Position numbers and translations under genes: made by a program. Shown here piece by piece: positions 5,730 through 6,942 of a DNA stretch of 6,942 bases (position 1 is the first letter of the stretch; the number at the start of each line of letters is the position of its first letter). Location: positions 1-6,942 of the forward strand of contig CAKOMI010000049.1 in assembly GCA_934096605.1 (NCBI GenBank). The letters run 5' to 3'. The notes beneath the pieces were generated by a model, which saw nothing but the letters and a program-made list of their open reading frames with translations, did not search any database and was not told the DNA's origin. The stretch is from an uncultured Bacilli bacterium (GTDB lineage Bacteria; Bacillota_I; Bacilli_A; RF39; UBA660).

Positions 5730-6416
5730 ATGAAAAAGAAAAAAATTATATTACTAGCTATTATAGTGATTATTATTTTAGGAAGTGTAAGTTGTTTTTG
5801 GCTTATTAATAAAGAAAAAATCACAACACCATTACCAATACCAGAAAAAGAAGAGGGGTTACGTGGTGAATTTGGTATCGATAAAAATATTAATGAAAAA
5901 ACCATTGATAAATATTTAAACAGAACAGATACCGTTTATCGTGATATGCGTATGCTAAAAGACCCTGGTAACTACGAAGCAATAGGTGGTGACTCATACT
6001 TATCAGGTTTTGTAAGTGGATTTGAAGTTGTACCATATCCTTATTTAGTTAATGTTGAAGGCTTACCTAGTGAGGTTGGTGCCTCTTATGAAGGCCCAAC
6101 ATTATTTACTCACGAAAATGGTACATACACCAAAAACTATGAAGAATCACTAAGAATATTAGAAGACTTATTTCCTAAAGATAAAAACATATTCTTAATG
6201 TGTGGCGGTGGTGGCTATGCTGGTAATACTAAAGATTTACTAGTTTCCCTTGGTTGGGATGAAACCAAAATTTATAACATTGGCGGTTACTGGTATTATA
6301 AAGGAAATAATAATATTCAAGTAAAAAGAGTTACCAATGATAAGACATACTATGATTTTTGGAAAGTAAATTATCACAACATTGACTTTAATTCTCTTAC
6401 TAAGGTGAGAAAATGA
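5730..6416 (+). CDS. Membrane-anchored single-domain rhodanese-like protein
   Basis: Residues 1-26 are a Lys-rich start plus hydrophobic helix, probably a membrane anchor; the Cys at 22 lacks a good lipobox (preceded by SVS), so a lipoprotein is less likely. A short Pro-rich linker leads to a rhodanese-like fold. YRDMRM (70-75) corresponds to the family's DVR strand, and the YLSGFVSGFEVVPY stretch (90-103) to the GHIxGAxNIP region. FLMCGGGGYAGNT (155-167) is the active-site loop with C158, and LGWDETKIYNIGGYWYYKG (174-192) is the closing strand and helix. Rhodaneses carry sulfane sulfur as a cysteine persulfide. The loop here is unusually Gly-rich and lacks the Arg common at its sixth position, so substrate or activity may differ. 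The stop TGA overlaps the next ATG, implying translational coupling. The rhodanese assignment is from motif order and is good but not absolute. Confidence 0.8.
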   Translation: MKKKKIILLAIIVIIILGSVSCFWLINKEKITTPLPIPEKEEGLRGEFGIDKNINEKTIDKYLNRTDTVYRDMRMLKDPGNYEAIGGDSYLSGFVSGFEVVPYPYLVNVEGLPSEVGASYEGPTLFTHENGTYTKNYEESLRILEDLFPKDKNIFLMCGGGGYAGNTKDLLVSLGWDETKIYNIGGYWYYKGNNNIQVKRVTNDKTYYDFWKVNYHNIDFNSLTKVRK

Positions 6417-6942
6417 AAACAAAATTAATTATCACTTTAATATTAATAATTATTATAATCACAAGTATTATTATATTTCTAAAACCTAAAAAGATTTCTT
6501 TAGAAACTAAGTATTATGGTCAAAGTAGTATTACAAACATAACCAAAGATGAATATGAAGAGTTAAAGCAAAAGAAAGAATCATTTGCCATATTTATCTA
6601 CGAGCCTGCTTGTCCCACAAGTTCTAGTTTTGAAAAAATAGTAAACGAATTTGTAAACGAAAGTCAAATAAGTATTTATAAATTAGCCTTTTCTGATATT
6701 AAAAACACTGATATAGAATCGTGCTTAAAATACTATCCATCTTTCATTATATATAATAAAGGTAATATTATTGCATATCTAGAAGCAGATAAAAAAGAAG
6801 ATCTTGCCTGTTATAAATCAAAAGAAGAATTTAAATCATGGTTTACTAAATATGTGGTTATTAAAGATAGTGTAACAAGGTGTCGGAAAATAGACAAAAG
6901 AAGAGAACTCCTTTATAATAGCTTTAGAAAAAAAATAGCAAA
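6413..6942 (+). CDS. Membrane-anchored thioredoxin-fold protein with CPTS motif (3' end outside window)
   Basis: The frame starts at an ATG sharing ATGA with the rhodanese stop and stays open for 176 codons to the window edge. Residues 4-23 are a strongly hydrophobic helix, an N-terminal anchor. Residues 44-148 resemble a thioredoxin fold: a leading helix (KDEYEELKQKK), a strand and active-site region FAIFIYEPACPTSSSFEKIV (58-77), and YYPSFIIYNKGNIIAYLE (107-124), matching the cis-Pro strand with P109 and the final hairpin. The active site is CPTS (67-70) rather than CxxC, so it would work as a monothiol or be non-reductive. After about residue 150 the sequence becomes strongly basic (TRCRKIDKRRELLYNSFRKK) with a promoter embedded, so the true C-terminus may be interrupted at about 6881. 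Coupling to the rhodanese suggests shared sulfur or thiol chemistry outside the membrane. Confidence 0.75.
   Translation, partial: MKTKLIITLILIIIIITSIIIFLKPKKISLETKYYGQSSITNITKDEYEELKQKKESFAIFIYEPACPTSSSFEKIVNEFVNESQISIYKLAFSDIKNTDIESCLKYYPSFIIYNKGNIIAYLEADKKEDLACYKSKEEFKSWFTKYVVIKDSVTRCRKIDKRRELLYNSFRKKIA
6881..6942 (+). mobile_element. Possible left end of an insertion sequence, cut by the window edge
   Basis: TGTCGGAAAATAGACA (6881-6896) begins with TG and ends in GACA, as IS3-type terminal repeats often do, with its last bases forming a -35 box. It comes just where the thioredoxin-fold protein would be expected to end and where the encoded sequence turns highly basic. No transposase and no second end are visible, so the call is tentative. 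Confidence 0.25.
6891..6919 (+). promoter_or_regulatory. Near-consensus sigma-A promoter reading out of the window
   Basis: TAGACA (6891-6896) and a perfect TATAAT (6914-6919) are separated by exactly 17 bp, the best promoter in the window. It lies within the apparent thioredoxin-like reading frame and would start transcription near 6926 toward an unseen downstream gene. That is expected for a transposase promoter at an element end, or for a new gene starting just past the window. Confidence 0.5.

Noticed and set aside
5783..5797. Rhodanese-like protein considered as a lipoprotein through Cys22
   Set aside because: Residues before the Cys (GSVS) do not make a convincing lipobox, lacking Leu at -3; a transmembrane anchor explains the segment better.
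5711..5905. Minus-strand 64-codon open frame opposite the start of the rhodanese gene
   Set aside because: It is antisense to the signal-anchor region, which explains its hydrophobic composition, and has no family resemblance.
6240..6422. Minus-strand 60-codon open frame opposite the end of the rhodanese gene
   Set aside because: Antisense to a supported coding region, without a ribosome binding site or recognisable motif.

Overview
The window is AT-rich DNA, with A+T clearly dominant even inside genes. It reads like a chromosome segment of a low-GC Gram-positive or Mycoplasmatota/Bacilli-like bacterium, probably host- or gut-associated. That placement is an inference from several things: strong AAGGAG-type ribosome binding sites, extended -10 promoters, a NAD-dependent DNA ligase, an Rpn-type nuclease remnant and an AAA_14/DUF4143 ATPase. 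Tryptophan is encoded by TGG and TGA ends one gene, so the standard bacterial code fits better than the mycoplasma code.

Layout. Bases 2-187 hold the 3' end of an Rpn/PD-(D/E)XK-type gene. Bases 188-462 carry no convincing gene, only a duplicated 13-bp motif and the ligA promoter. A complete ligA (463-2472, +) converges on trmB (2634-3272, -). The gap between them holds a weak hairpin, two tandem 23-bp repeats and a good bidirectional terminator. Upstream of trmB, also on the minus strand, is a 438-residue AAA_14/DUF4143 ATPase (3375-4691). Directly behind its promoter lie three tandem 33-bp repeats (4742-4840), whose TTGCAC boxes alternate at 22- and 11-bp spacing.

From 4949 the + strand carries a small cell-envelope module. 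It begins with a membrane-anchored XRE regulator that has a cysteine-containing outer domain. Its start region has a perfect 7-bp-arm palindrome and phased CATAAA half-sites, and its stop codon lies inside a terminator stem. A membrane-anchored single-domain rhodanese follows (5730-6416). It overlaps by ATGA a membrane-anchored thioredoxin-fold protein with CPTS in place of CxxC (6413 to the window end). The reading frame of this last gene continues to the edge, but its final part contains a near-consensus promoter (TAGACA, 17 bp, TATAAT). It may have been entered by an insertion sequence at about 6881.

How the parts may work together. LigA (replication and repair) and TrmB (tRNA m7G46) are housekeeping genes. 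The most interesting parts are the ATPase with its repeat array, and the regulator-rhodanese-thioredoxin-like cluster. The latter may be an extracytoplasmic thiol or persulfide sensing and handling system; this is an inference from domain content and adjacency only.
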